The notes under the pieces are model-generated. The model did not search any database. It saw only the letters and a program-made list of their open reading frames with translations, and was not told where the DNA came from. Positions 26,006-37,355 of a DNA stretch of 64,000 bases are shown in pieces; position 1 is the stretch's first letter; the number at the start of each line of letters is the position of its first letter. This stretch comes from Thereva unica (Eukaryota; Arthropoda; Insecta; Diptera; Therevidae), in assembly GCA_949987705.1 (NCBI GenBank), contig OX465283.1:92429813-92493812 (forward strand), in the 5' to 3' direction. The translations under genes were made by a program, and so were the position numbers.

Positions 26006-27202
26006 TAGTGATGAGCAAACGCAAGAACAAGACAAGACTAATCTAGTCTTGTTCTTGTCTTGTTCTTGTTCAGACTGTCTTGTTCTTGTTCTTGCAAGCA
26101 TAGCTAAGTCTTGTTCTTGTTCTTGCAAACATACCTAAGTCTTGTTATTGTTCTTGTTCTTGCAAATATACCTAAGGCTTGTTCTTGTTCTTGTTCTTGC
26201 AAATATACCTAAGGCTTGTTCTTACTAAATGTGCAAGACCAAGACAAGGCAAGACAAAACTGTAAGGCCAAGGTATTTTCTCGCATGTAGGAGGTATTGT
26301 ATGTTGATTTTATAAAATGGTTATTGAAAAAAACCTTGACTTTAATAAAAAAAATTATATCCAAACAACAAAATGCAAAAAATTGATTTTAAAACTATTA
26401 TAATTTTAGCGTCAGTCGGTCAGCGTCAAAAGTTTGTATACACCGAAAATTTACTACCTTTGAGGTGAGAATTCCACATGGCTTTTTTATTAAACAAATC
26501 AGTTTCACGACTGCTCTTGGTGACGTTATTATGTTTGCGCCCCTGAAAAATTACATAAAATTCATATAGGAACAAGTTAGGCGTAGACATTTTTCTGTCA
26601 AGTGTGTAAGCAACAAATTACAACGGAAATATTTTGAAGCAAATGTAAACCAGTATTATACCCATTACTTATTATAAAAAATTAGGTTGTTCAAGTATGA
26701 TTCATTAAAGAAGAAATGTCGTGTATGGGCACAAAAAATTATTAAATCCCTTTGCAGCAATACAAAAACTGGCCCACGCTCCTGTCGTTCTTACGATGCG
26801 ATATAACCAATGTGGAGGCCTTGAAAATATTACGTACATTGAGAAAAGTCCGAGTGTCCTTGCCATCCAAAAAGCAAAAGAGGTTACTCAAAAAAGAATT
26901 TTTTTAGAGCATTTTTTCTTTTCTAATAAACTACTTGAACTACTGAATACTGACATCTAAGGTTTGATTTTGCTTCAAAATATTTGCAGTTTCTCACCTA
27001 GAAAATGTTTTTAATAGAATGAATTTAGGTGGAATTTTTGCAAGAATCTTGCAAGAAATCTTACTCTGGGTCTTGTTCTTGCAAAGTTAGTCTTGTTCTT
27101 GTTCTTGCAAGCATAACTAAGTCTTGTTCTTGTTCTTGTTCTTGCAAAATGTGCAAGAACAAGACAAGACTGCAAGAACAAGACCACTTTTGCTCATCAC
27201 TA
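26006..27202. mobile_element. Non-autonomous hAT element with CTTGTT-rich ends
   Basis: The ends TAGTGATGAGCAAA and TTTGCTCATCACTA are inverted copies and fit hAT termini. CACACACA flanks both sides as an 8-bp target duplication, although the target is a CA-rich run. Both subterminal regions carry arrays of CTTGTTCTTG units and their complements, so the ends can pair over a long distance. One open frame (26721-26960) has no recognised domain. Confidence 0.75.
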
Positions 27203-27322
27203 CACACACATACTTCCTCTCAAATTTTTGCTTAAAATGCTCTTGGGACATTGAAAAATGAAAAACCGTTGAAAATTTCGATTTTCGGACCAATTGCAAT
27301 AACTTCCCTATACTGGGAAGTT

Positions 27323-27930
27323 AATTATTATGATGAGCACGGTTCACTCAGTCGGGTTAACTTAATGTAAGTTACGAACCATTAGGCCAACGAAATAAGC
27401 AAACCTTAACTAAGCAGTCCTCTAGAACAGTTGACAGTTCGTCGAAGGTTTTCTTAGAGGATTGGATTCTGATGCAATTCTTTGGACACTGGAATTCCAC
27501 ACATGGTCTGGGCAAATCCAGCCGGCACATTTTCTTCCCGTTTCGCGCTTTCGAATTACTGGGGGTGCAGCAGAAAAAATGTCAGAACATTAGTTGGCTT
27601 GATCACCAGACACTGTGCCATGAATTACGAAAGATCGGATGCTAAAAGAACTTCACCTGCAGAGCCTCGACTCGTTAGCTTTTCATATTTTCTCTTTCAC
27701 CGTTGCGTGGTGGGAAGGTGCACGCTTTCGTTTTTCCGTGCGTGCGAATTCGATCCCGTCTGTTATTTTCAATCTCGAAATTTCGGGTTTATAAGCAGAC
27801 AATTCTAGGATCCCGAGGGAGCCTTACGATTTTGGATTGTAAGAAAAAATTGCAAAAATTATGTAAAAAGCTGCGTTTTATTTCATGTTGACAAAGCAAT
27901 GTCCTCAGTAACAGGGGCGTAATTACCGCC
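27323..27930. other. Non-coding DNA between repeats
   Basis: A 108-codon open frame at 27482-27808 has no recognisable domain, and I do not call it. Nothing else was seen. Confidence 0.35.
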
Positions 27931-28647
27931 GCACAGTGGCTGGATTTTTGATATTTCACCCAAATTACTCTAGAGGTCGTAATTTTTAAGTTCAAGTTTT
28001 TAAGTTGACAAAAAATTTTTTTTTAAATGTTCATCTTGAATTTACCTATCGATCCCTCTAGCCGGATTTTGAAATTTCATTTTCATTTTTTTTTTAAATT
28101 TTTAACAAAAAGTCTCATTTTTTCAAAAAAAATACTATTTTTTCTATTCAATTTACTCTAACGGGCCGAAAATTTGAGTTTCCGTACTCATGTTTTTTTT
28201 AAATGTTCGTCTTTTAGTTAGCTATTAATCTGTCTAGATGAATTTTTGTTATAGTTTTAGAAAACCGTTAAAATTACTGTCAAATATCAAATCATTCAGT
28301 TCGAAATTTTTTGGTAGAGGTTTACATATCACCCTGTAATTTTGTAACCCTATGAGAGATGTTCTTGAATAAGGCCCCAATCTACGCAGAATACCCCCGC
28401 CTATGTGAAACGGTAAAAGTTAAGGCTTCAACCCACCAACTTCCAGAGTTATGTGTCGTCAAAGTCAAAATTTTGTTTTTTTATTCACTAATATTTCAAC
28501 TTCAACCACCTTTTTCTCCAAAAAAAAAGTAGTAGTATCGATAGGTAAATTCAAGATGAACATTTTAAAAAAAATTTTTGTCAATAACTTAAAAATTACG
28601 ACCTCTAGAGTTATTTGGGTGAAATATCAAAAATCCAGCCACTATGC
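27931..28647. mobile_element. Inverted-repeat element (MITE), 717 bp
   Basis: The arms 27931-28053 and 28537-28647 are inverted copies over more than 100 bp, beginning GCACAGTGGCTGG on the left and ending CCAGCCACTATGC on the right. The middle (28288-28350) is related to sequences at 41590-41690 and 45486-45590. Coding is absent. The target duplication is unclear. Confidence 0.65.
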
Positions 28648-28899
28648 GCCGTATCAATGATACAAGGCACCCTGGCTACAGGTGTGTGTGTGTTAGCAAA
28701 AATTCGTAAAAGTTTATTCACAATCTTACTGCGACTCTTAAGCTCTAATTCCCATTATAAAAATCATATCATAAAAAGTGCCCAACGAGCCTAAAGAAGT
28801 TTTCACTTTAAAAATTATGAAAGTCAAAAAAGAAATCTCTTTATTTCCCGGGTTAATTTTGCGCCTAACCGTCTTGTCATGTTTTAGTAGTCTGGTTTA

Positions 28900-29820
28900 G
28901 GGCAATAAGCTCCAAAAATGAGGGGATTTCCGCTGTCTGTCGCTCTTACAACTCTCAATTTGATTATGAAATTGTCTATCTTCGTGGTAGCTGCTTTTCC
29001 GTATAGGATATCATTGGCATGCGATTTTTTGAAACTTGGCTCAGGTGTTCCATACATGCTTAAGTATGCCCTTAACTATTGTCTTTCGAACACGCTCATC
29101 ATCTCCATATATGATGGTGATATATTCCGCCATACGGGGCAGCCGTAGGTAAGTACCGGTCTAACTGTCTTGTACCAAGAACCCCAAACTGGGGTTGAGG
29201 TGTTTACTAAAAAAGAACCTTTTCGTCATTTGGAAAGCGCTGCGGGCTTTGACTATAGCAGCACGTATATAACTTACTGATCCCGTCATATTCGTAGATA
29301 CTAAGCCTCGGTTTTCTTTACCAGCGTCTGTCCCGCATGCCTTCGTATATAAAACTTTTTCCAGTTCCTTCTAACATCGCGTGAAGCCTTATTAAGAGAA
29401 GTCCTGAAGAGGATCGTTTCGCATTTTCCATGATTGATATTCAATTTCCAATTATCAACGTAACGATCGATTTCCTCGAAGTCGTGTTGTAGTAGCGTCT
29501 GGATCACGTCAATCTTCGGTCCTGTCCCGTATATGACAAGGTCGTCCGCGAAAGCCAATGCGCTAGGAGGGGATCCAACTAGATCGCTTATATAAATTTT
29601 GAAGAGCAGCGATGAATTCACAGCTCCTTGTTGCAACCCGCTTTTAATTTCAAAGATCTGTGAGGTAAAATTCCCACTTTTGACGAGGAATTTCTTCCCC
29701 GTTATCATATCAGCTTACCTTGTCAGCTTTAGTAGTAGCCCCTCGATCACCTACACAGAGTAGAAAGCCTTCTCCAAGACGACAAGGCATGCTCCCGTAC
29801 ACTCCCAGCAGGAATAATAA
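28900..29820 (-). pseudogene. Jockey-like LINE reverse transcriptase fragment
   Basis: Minus strand. From the 5' side the fragment shows a decayed motif A (VLEKAFYSV near 29770), GLQQGAVNSSLLF, the FADD box LAFADDLVIYG near 29540, then the thumb with YKTVRPVLTYGCPVW near 29165 and a degraded C-terminus. Stops and changed residues are frequent, and the RT fingers and endonuclease are missing. The wording fits the Jockey group best. Confidence 0.75.
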
Positions 29821-29879
29821 AGGGAGGGAAGTTGGAGTGCTCTCAATGGACTCTCACGGAAGCATTATTGGAGATATTT

Positions 29880-30389
29880 GAGGAGGTTCTTTTCAAAACT
29901 TGACTATTCCACTTTTTGTGTTTTTTCACAATCTGAGAAAATAGTTTTGTAGGTATGCAGCAATTTTTTTAACCCGAAAATTTGATGCATTATTGTAGAC
30001 GACGACAATAGTCATTGCTTTGTACTGGATTCAAAAATTTTGCAATAATATATTTTGAATAAAACCAAAATTTGAAATGGAATAATCAAGTTTTGACTAG
30101 GCTGATTGGAATAATGAAGTTTTGTATAGGAATAATCTAATTTTGATTCAAACTTGTGAAAATATCTTCTGGATTAATCATGTTTTGTTGCAATTTGTTG
30201 CAATTCGAATAGGAATAATCTACTTTTGACGAAATCATGCGTTTTAAATATTTTTTTCTAGTGGATGTATCACGTTTTGTCAGGATTTTGTTTTCGAATC
30301 ATATACATTTCAATGTTACTAACCTTAAAAAAATAAAAAAATTACTTTGGTCGAAAATGGAATAGTCAAGTTTTGAAAAGAACCTCCTC
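29880..30389. mobile_element. Inverted-repeat element with internal 18-bp motif copies
   Basis: Inverted ends of about 33 bp start GAGGAGGTTCTTTTCAAAAC and end with the complement. ATTT on both sides may be a 4-bp target duplication. Inside, variants of GGAATAATCAAGTTTTGA recur at about 30077, 30107, 30137, 30208 and 30358, and inverted at the left end. No coding was seen. Confidence 0.65.
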
Positions 30390-30509
30390 ATTTAAGAAAT
30401 TGAATAGGCCAAGCTCAAAACTTAAAACTGAAATCAGATCATAAATTGTGTTTGACTGAAATACACAAGTTTTGATTAGAGAGTGAAAATTGTGAAAATT
30501 AATAAAATA

Positions 30510-31066
30510 AAAATAAAATAAATGGTTAAAAAAAATTTTTTTTTAAAACAATTTTTTTAATTAACTAAAAAATGTTCTGAAAAGTAAAAAATAAAAAATA
30601 TGTAAAAGAAAGCGTGAAATTTCAATTTTAATGAAAAAGTTAAATAAAATAATGGCGCATTTTTCATCAAAAATTGAAAATATAACTGTAAATCGCGTGA
30701 GATTTACAATAACCCCCAATTTTTTCATTTATTAATTTCATTATTTTTAAGAAATTTACATTTTTTATAGAGTCATCATTTTTAATTTTGTTTTATTTTT
30801 CAATATATTTAAGATTTTATGTGTATTAATTTATAACGCGTAGTAAAAAAATAACTTAAACTTGTTGTTTTTCTCAATTCACTTTGAAGAAAATTCTACC
30901 AAAATTTTTGATGAAAAATGCGTCATTCTTTTAATTAACTTTTTCATTAAAATTGAAATTTCACGCTTTCTTTTACACATTTTTTATTTTTTACTTTTCA
31001 GTACATTTTTTAGTTAATTAAAGGAATTGTTTTAAAAAATATTTTTTAACCATTTATTTTATTTTC
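30510..31066. mobile_element. Fold-back element with 165-bp arms
   Basis: The arms 30510-30675 and 30899-31066 are inverted copies, including GCGTGAAATTTCAATTTTAA. The DNA is extremely AT-rich and would form one long hairpin. Exact ends and target duplication are unclear. Confidence 0.6.
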
Positions 31067-31152
31067 TACTTTTTAGGTTATTATATGTATTCGGCCATGT
31101 TATGATGGCGGTTCTATTAGATTTAAAATTACGTCACACAGCTTACCTGCCG

Positions 31153-33158
31153 CAGTGGCGGCTCCTGCCTCTAAAATATGGGGGGGCTTGAGAAATGATT
31201 TTACAAAAAGGAATTTAACTGTATTCGTTGCTATCAAATTTAGGCCTATCACACTAATTTTAAGAATATAAACTCAACTTCTTTGGAAAACGAATAAAAT
31301 AAAAGAATAAAATAGTTAACAAAACAAAACAAAAATTCAACAAATCAATAAAAGAAAAAATAGAAATTAAACTGTTTTATGTAAATAGTCTGTCCGCGAA
31401 TAATTCAATAGCTTTTCATTACAATTTGGAATCTCGGGAATATACATATGTATTTATTACATATTGATAATGTAATCTGTTAATCTGTTTCATCAGATTG
31501 AACGTACCCAATTTTTCCTTGAAATTCAGATTTATTTTTTTCTAGATAAACCTGTAAACAGCATTCAAGTAACTAATTTTTGAAGAGTTTTTACGATTTG
31601 ATTATTCTTCAAGTAGTCATCGAATGTGATATCTATTGATCTGTTTTATGTAACCATATCAGGAAAGATTCCTCGATTACTGCTTGATTGACATTCATCG
31701 TGGCCACTAAGAGTAAAATTGTGACCACCGCAAAACTAAATATCTAAAATTTGACTCAATACTTGACGATTATTTATATTTCGCTATAGAACTCGCATAT
31801 CCTGGATCGATCCGTGCGATAATATTGACCAACCAGAAGGTTTGGCAATTTAAAGCATTTTTTAAATTGGTAGCGCTTGTTTCATGGATTTTAATTTTTT
31901 CCGATACATGTTTTAAATCCCGGATACCACTTTCTGTCCAAGCCGATTCTCCTCTAAACAAACAGCAATAAAAATGAGAAAATGAATTTTTTTTGTTATA
32001 CCATTTCTTTTTTGGAACACCAATCCGACCAAAATTTTCTACTTTAGTTTTTTGCAGTGCAACTTAATTTAAAATCAAATGGCCCTAAACGTTTAATTTC
32101 TAATATTTCTTCTAATAAAAAAAGAGAATTTTTTTTTTCTTCAATAAATTATCTACGTGATTCATTTGAAGCAAAAGCAAAAATTGAATCAACATAAATC
32201 TAATCTAAGAAAAATATATATACAAGTATATATTAGTAAATGGTATATGTATTAATATTTAACAAATAGTTAAATAACTAATAATTTAATACATACCTAC
32301 TAATTATTGGCGAATAATTCAATATAAATCCACCGTAATTCTGCAATCACACATTTTTCACTTAAATCAACTTGTAACTTTCAGTTAAAATTCAATCTTC
32401 AATTATTCATTTTTCCAATAAGAATTTCTCTTTTTACTACTTATTACTAAATTTATATCCAAATATTTGCTACGGGCTAAATAAAATCAGCCCTTCACGT
32501 ATATAAAACCCATAAGTGTAAAAAAGAATCCTAAATATTCGGCCAATAAGTGCCAAATGCAGGCACAATTCCTTTAGAAATATAATCAAGAGAACTAAAA
32601 GAACGAACCGACAGCACTGCACTCTATGTGCGTAAGTAAACCCAGCAGAGCGAGAGAATCCATACATGCCAGGCCAGTGAGAGAATCCCAATGAATGGCT
32701 CGGGGCTAATAAATTTTAGCCCCACTTGGTAGAACAAAAGTGCATGAATCAATCGCTAGAGTCAAGAAATTTAGCATACAAAATGGTTCATCTCCGGGGC
32801 TGACTCAACGATAGCCCCTGAGGGTAGAGAACTACATGTAAATATATTTTTCCTATAGGAATGGCATTATGATTCGGCCTGATTATTTTGATAGAGAGAA
32901 GAGAGCTTAGAGTTTTTCTTTGTTTTTGTTTTTTTATTTGGTTTGTTTTTGATACTTTTTTTATGAAGTTCTACTTCGAATTTTTTTGTGGGGTATTATT
33001 TTGAGATTTTTTAAGAAATTGTAATAAATTACAAAAAAAAAAAAAAATGCGTTGCTTCTTTGCAAAAATGAAAATAATTAAAAATGTATGATTATAATTT
33101 AATCGATAATTTCTGGTGGGGCTAAGCCCCACTAGCCCCTAAGGACGAGTCGCCACTG
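31153..33158. mobile_element. hAT transposon with decayed transposase
   Basis: The element begins CAGTGGCGGCTC and ends GAGTCGCCACTG, typical hAT ends. CCTGCCG flanks both sides (31146-31152 and 33159-33165). Most of the 2.0 kb is AT-rich and non-coding, but the remnant at 31590-31961 matches hAT transposases of the ZMYM-like kind. Confidence 0.8.
31590..31961 (-). pseudogene. hAT (ZMYM-like) transposase remnant
   Basis: On the minus strand, residues such as SGIRDLKHVSEKIKIHETSA, followed further on by SGHDECQSSSNRGIF and a DITFDDYLKN stretch, are worn forms of the block after the TTF-type zinc finger in hAT transposases, where a conserved RGHDES box is expected. Stops and frame changes break it. 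The catalytic core was not found. Confidence 0.65.
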
Positions 33159-33255
33159 CCTGCCGTACTCTTTCATTTGATACCCATGTCGTGGGCTCGG
33201 TGGAACACAATTGCAAAACGGCCGCAGTCTTGGAACCGTCTTCTTGATTTTTTAC

Positions 33256-33436
33256 TGTTATGTTTTTTATAGACTGACTGAAAGACAACTTCTTCGCTTG
33301 CTGGTTTATTACAGAAGGGCGGGATAGTAAAAAGTACAAGTGAACTTAGCTGTGATAAACTGTCCTGGCCATATAGTATTGCCAGCAGCTGCAAATTAAA
33401 GAATACAATATTATAAACTAGATTATAAATACAACA
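33256..33436 (-). repeat. 3' LTR of the Mag-like element
   Basis: 181 bp with TG and CA ends, three differences from the other LTR. The adjacent polypurine tract marks this as the 3' LTR on the minus strand. Confidence 0.88.
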
Positions 33437-33489
33437 TTCTCTCCCTCCATAAAATGAAGAAGAGGAAGACTCTATGAGTATATCAACCG

Positions 33490-34110
33490 TTAAGGAGGCT
33501 GACGGTCTCGTGTTGAACGTCTGAGAATAGGTACGGGTGATGAGTCTCGGTGAGTATGCTTGCCTTCAGGAACGGTTTCCTCCTTGGAACCTGGCACCTC
33601 ATCTTTGGGAGGGTTCTCCACTGTGCTGTTATTTTCCTGGGGAAATGGTGTCTTCGGTTGTTCTTGCTCATCTTCGTGAGAGGCTGGCGCAGTAATTGGC
33701 GGTGTAAAAGTCAAATGATCCAAAGCCGGTCGTAACTGTTGTCGATGTGCCATTCGTACCCGGTTATTGTGTTCGATGAGGTAGCGACTTCCACTCAAAG
33801 GTTGCAAAAGTTTTGCTGGTTCCCACTGCTAGTTAGATCGTAACCAAACCTTGTCTCCCGCGGAAAATATTGGCTTCTGATGGGTATGATGGTCAAAATT
33901 TGTTGAAACTGGATTACTGTTTTGTCCGAACCGTGGTTGTAGCTGCCGTAAAATTGTTCTCGGTTGATATCTTAGAAGACACTCTGATGGACATAGTCCA
34001 GTAGAAGGACAAGGCGAGTTCCTGTAAGAGAATAGAAAATTTATAATATGCGCTTCTATTTCACCTTGGCTGTAGTATCGGCCTGTTTCGAAGTGCTTCT
34101 GAAAATTGTA
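33490..34110 (-). pseudogene. Integrase C-terminal remnant, catalytic core deleted
   Basis: The frame resumes in the end of the integrase core (YSQGEIEAHIINFLFSYRNS and GLCPSECLLRYQPR), then the C-terminal domain (SAGDKVWLRSN, GSRYLIEHNNRVRMAH) and an acidic tail ending RRSTRDRQPP. In this family a zinc-binding HHCC domain and a DDE core should precede it. Here the preceding frame stops at about 34140, right after GCLLYGIRS, so some 200 residues are gone. A stop at about 33829 also interrupts the C-terminal part. Confidence 0.72.
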
Positions 34111-34139
34111 TCGGTATAAGTGACCGAATTCCATAAAGA

Positions 34140-34860
34140 AGACATCCTTGTTCAATAGACAGCGAGTAACGACGACTAAAGTACGGCTTTAATGTTACAT
34201 CTGTCACCTGACTTGGCCATCCGTTCTTCACTAACTCCATTACCTTAGACAGAACAGGATCCTTACTATTATATGCTGCAATATCAATATATGATAAAGG
34301 TAGATTTTCCTTCTCACTAAAGGAGTTGATGACGTGTTCCGTCATTTCAGTAGTGTGTGATTCCGGTATTGGTAGACGCGACATTGCATCAGGGGCGGAC
34401 ATCAGTTCTCCTTTTTTATATTTAATATCATAGTCATATCCTGATAAAATAATGGCCCATCTCTGTAGACGACAAGCAGCCGTTGCTGTGATTCCACGAC
34501 GAGTGTCAAATATATATTTCAATGGCTGATGATCAGTTTGAAGTACGAACTTCCTACCAAACAGAAATTTGTGAAAACGACGAACACCAAAAGTAATTAA
34601 GTAATTGCAAGAGCTTCTTTTTCCACCTGTGAATAATTTTTTTCAGCAGAACTAAGGGTAGCTGATGCAAATGCGATTGGGGAATCTTCATCTAATTGTT
34701 GACTTAGGACTGCTCCCACTCCATCGTTACTGGCGTCACAGGATAACACTAGCTGCTTTGAAGGATCATAATGATGAAGTAAAGTTTTGTCACTCAAAAT
34801 TTTTTTGCTTTTCTCGAATGCATCTTGACACGTTTGATTCCATGTAAGGGTACATTTGAT
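34140..34860 (-). pseudogene. RNase H domain of Mag-like pol
   Basis: Minus strand. The segment LVLSCDASNDGVGAVLSQQL holds the first catalytic Asp, SQVEKEALAIT the Glu, and the later LQTDHQPLKYIF the TDH box, as in Ty3/Gypsy RNase H. It is joined to the RT part only through a one-base frame change near 34855 and a second break near 34590. The connection domain ends in DAMSRLPIP, typical of this lineage. Confidence 0.75.
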
Positions 34861-34910
34861 CTGATCAAATTATATAAGGGCGCCAACAAACTCGATTGCA
34901 TTGCCATAAA

Positions 34911-35383
34911 GGACAATGGGCAAAACATTATGGGAGTTGGGCCTGCTGACCAATATACATGAGATATTGTTTTTGTGATAGGTCATAACACACAACTAAC
35001 GAGAAAAAAAAATTAAATGTACCGGGTTGCAATTCACTCTCGCATAGGTACATAGAACTTTTATTACGCCCTCTAATAGTCGAAATACACTTATTATTAT
35101 TTTTGTAACAGGTATATTGTGTTATTATAATTCCATGTGGCTCTATGTGGTTAGAATTAGTGACTTTAATATTTTAAAGTAATATTCTTTCACTCCTATT
35201 GAAAAACATTTAATAATTGCAAAATATTTGATATAATTAAAAAAAAACTTTTCGACGTAGCTGTACAAGAACCCGGTACATTTAATTTTTTTTATTATTT
35301 TTCTCGTTAGTTGTGTGTTATGACCTATCACAAAAATAATATCTCATGTGTATTGGTCATTAGGCCCAATTTGTCCATTGTCC
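34911..35383. mobile_element. Spy-like inverted-repeat element, no target duplication
   Basis: The 473-bp element has inverted arms of about 115 bp (start GGACAATGGGC, end CCATTGTCC). It lies exactly between AAA (34908-34910) and TTT (35384-35386). Joining the flanks restores the pol frame at the junction without a gap or duplication, so the empty site can be read directly. Insertion between AAA and TTT without duplication is the published signature of Spy transposons. No transposase is encoded. Confidence 0.7.
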
Positions 35384-36071
35384 TTTCCTATAATATGTAA
35401 TTAACCCAAGGTACGCTTTGACTTGCGTGATATTCTGGAGGACTGGAGCCTTTTGAATTGCGACGATTTTACTTGGACATGGCTTGATACCGTCTTCTGT
35501 GATAACATGGCCGAGGTATTCTACTTTTGTTTTAAAAAATTGACACTTTTCCACATTAACTCGTACCTGACGACTGGATAACACCGACAAAACCTTTTCG
35601 GTGTTTCGGTAGCATTCTTCAATGGTTCGACCTTTTATAAGAACATCATCAATATAACAAATTGCCTCAGTACCCGCTAACATTTCATCCATTGTACGTT
35701 GAAAGATCGATGGAGCACATTTTAAGCCGTAGGTAAGGCGATTATAACGGTATAAGCCACGATGCGTGTTAATGGCAAACAACTCTTGTGACTCGGGACT
35801 AATTTCTATTTGCTGGTAGGCGCCACACAGGTCCAAAACACAAAAATATTTTCCACCCGCTAGCGATGCTAAAATATCTTCAATATTGGGCAAAGGATAG
35901 TATTCAGTATCAACAACTCTATTCAATGACACTTTAAAATCAACGCATATTCGTATATTTCCATCTTTCTTGGCCACTACTACTATAGGGCTGGCCCAAT
36001 TACTATACTTAACTGGAACTAAAACCCCCTCCGCTTGAAGACGCAGAAGCTCCGATTCGACTCGTTCTCTA
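35384..36071 (-). pseudogene. Reverse transcriptase of Mag-like pol
   Basis: Minus strand. The RT shows, in order, the fingers (LRLQAEGVLVPVKYSNWASP), the motif A Asp (FCVLDLCGAYQQIEI), LTYGLKCAPSIFQRTMDEM, the catalytic box YIDD near 35655, and KCQFFKTKVEYLGHVI. All key residues look present. The N-terminal border is cut by the element at 36072-36483 and the C-terminal border by the one at 34911-35383, so no intact pol can be made. Confidence 0.85.
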
Positions 36072-36483
36072 AAGCCTGAACTACATTGAAAAGCAGTCCA
36101 GTGCAGTATGTTGCAGTGGTTTATCGGAAAACGCGTTGTAAAACACATTGAATAAGCAGTCTTTTGACATTCACTGCTCATATATAGTCTTTAATAATTT
36201 TTTTAGTCCCTCTAACTTTTGTTGTATACTTATTTCTCATTAATTCTATCAATTTTTCATTATCCATTTTGACAACAATGGCAATGACAACTTCATATTA
36301 AGTTTTTTAGAAATTGGCAGGCAGTGCGAAGCAGTTTTTTAGAAATTAGCCTAAGACAAGGCAGCGCAGTGCAGTGCAGTGCAAAGCAGTGAAATTAATG
36401 TGAGTTGCTACATTCAATTACAAGAAGTCTAAATTTCACTGCGCGGTGCTGCACTGCACTGCTTTTCAATGTAGTTCAGGCTT
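36072..36483. mobile_element. Inverted-repeat element in pol, GCAGTGCAGTG-rich
   Basis: Inverted ends of 26 bp (AAGCCTGAACTACATTG on the left, its complement on the right) enclose about 412 bp with runs of the pentamer GCAGT. It separates the protease and RT parts of the Mag-like pol. TA next to both ends could be a duplication, but the frame count does not settle this. Confidence 0.65.
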
Positions 36484-37355
36484 ACGGGACTGAGTAGGCT
36501 TTGCAAAATATTGGCGACACATCCGGTTTTAACACAACAGACGCTTTGAATCCCTGGATAGTAGAGGGTTTCTTTGAAAAAACTTGAGGAAATTCCTGTT
36601 GAAGTTTTTTTTCCAGTTCCTCGGTTTTCTCCCGGAAATTTAAAATGGATGATGTCTTCGAGCCGGAAGATAATAAGTTTTCCCTCCAATTTGGGCATAA
36701 TACATTTAGCCAGTTTCGTCCCATTAGTGTCACAAACGCTGGTGGACAGTTTGCAATGGCAGCTTCAAGACATGATTTTTTTCCATTGTACTCCACCATA
36801 AAAGATATTTTTCCTATCACTTTTAAGATATCCCCAGTGACTACCTTTAATTTCCCAGTGGTTGGTTTGAGAGGACGATTTCCAAAGTATTTGCGGAAAA
36901 CTGACTCGGGCATAACTGTTACGCATGCACCAGTATCTACTTCAACATCAATTAAATGACTATCCATGATAACCTGAGTGATAAGCGGACTGTCATTTGC
37001 TAAAAAAAATGTATGAACTATTGTATCATCCAAAATGACTTTAGGTGACATCCGTAACTTGGCTGATACACCTTTACAGTACCTGACAGTATTAATTTTT
37101 AATACATCTTCTGACTCACTTCCTTCGCTACCATACTCTACTTCACCAACTTCAATAGCCTTAATTTTATTTGACGTGGCGCGACGGTGACAAACTACAG
37201 ATGTGTGACCCTTCTTATGACATGAGTAGCAAGACCAATTTATTGCTGGACACTTCGATGGATCATGACGACGTCCACAACGATAACACTCTGAATATTT
37301 ATTTTCATACTGTTTACTTTGCCTACAATTAGACGGACGTGTATTATAGGTTTGC
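36484..37355 (-). pseudogene. Zinc knuckles and protease of Mag-like element
   Basis: Minus strand. Two CCHC-like knuckles (CYRCGRRHDPSKC and CYSCHKKGHTSVVC) bind RNA in this family. They are followed by an aspartic protease with the catalytic DTGA triad in VEVDTGACVTVMPES near 36935. The frame differs from that of gag by one base, with the break near 37350. It runs into the inserted element at 36483 just after CKAYSVP. Confidence 0.8.

Larger units (their letters stand above)
22258..27322. repeat. Dispersed repeat family A, copy 2, interrupted by nested elements
   Basis: The pieces 22258-about 22970, about 25660-26005 and 27203-27322 match copy 1 (1321-2980) in order. The gaps are filled by later insertions: a TIR element carrying a LINE (23139-25544, with some extra flanking DNA) and a hAT element (26006-27202). 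Copy 2 lacks the 1869-2433 block of copy 1. It is the oldest layer at this locus. Confidence 0.75.

Noticed and set aside
26721..26960. Possible transposase frame inside the hAT element
   Set aside because: The 79 residues match no hAT motif that I know, and the element is otherwise non-coding.
27482..27808. Open frame of 108 codons
   Set aside because: No known family, no splice context and no similarity to the neighbouring elements.
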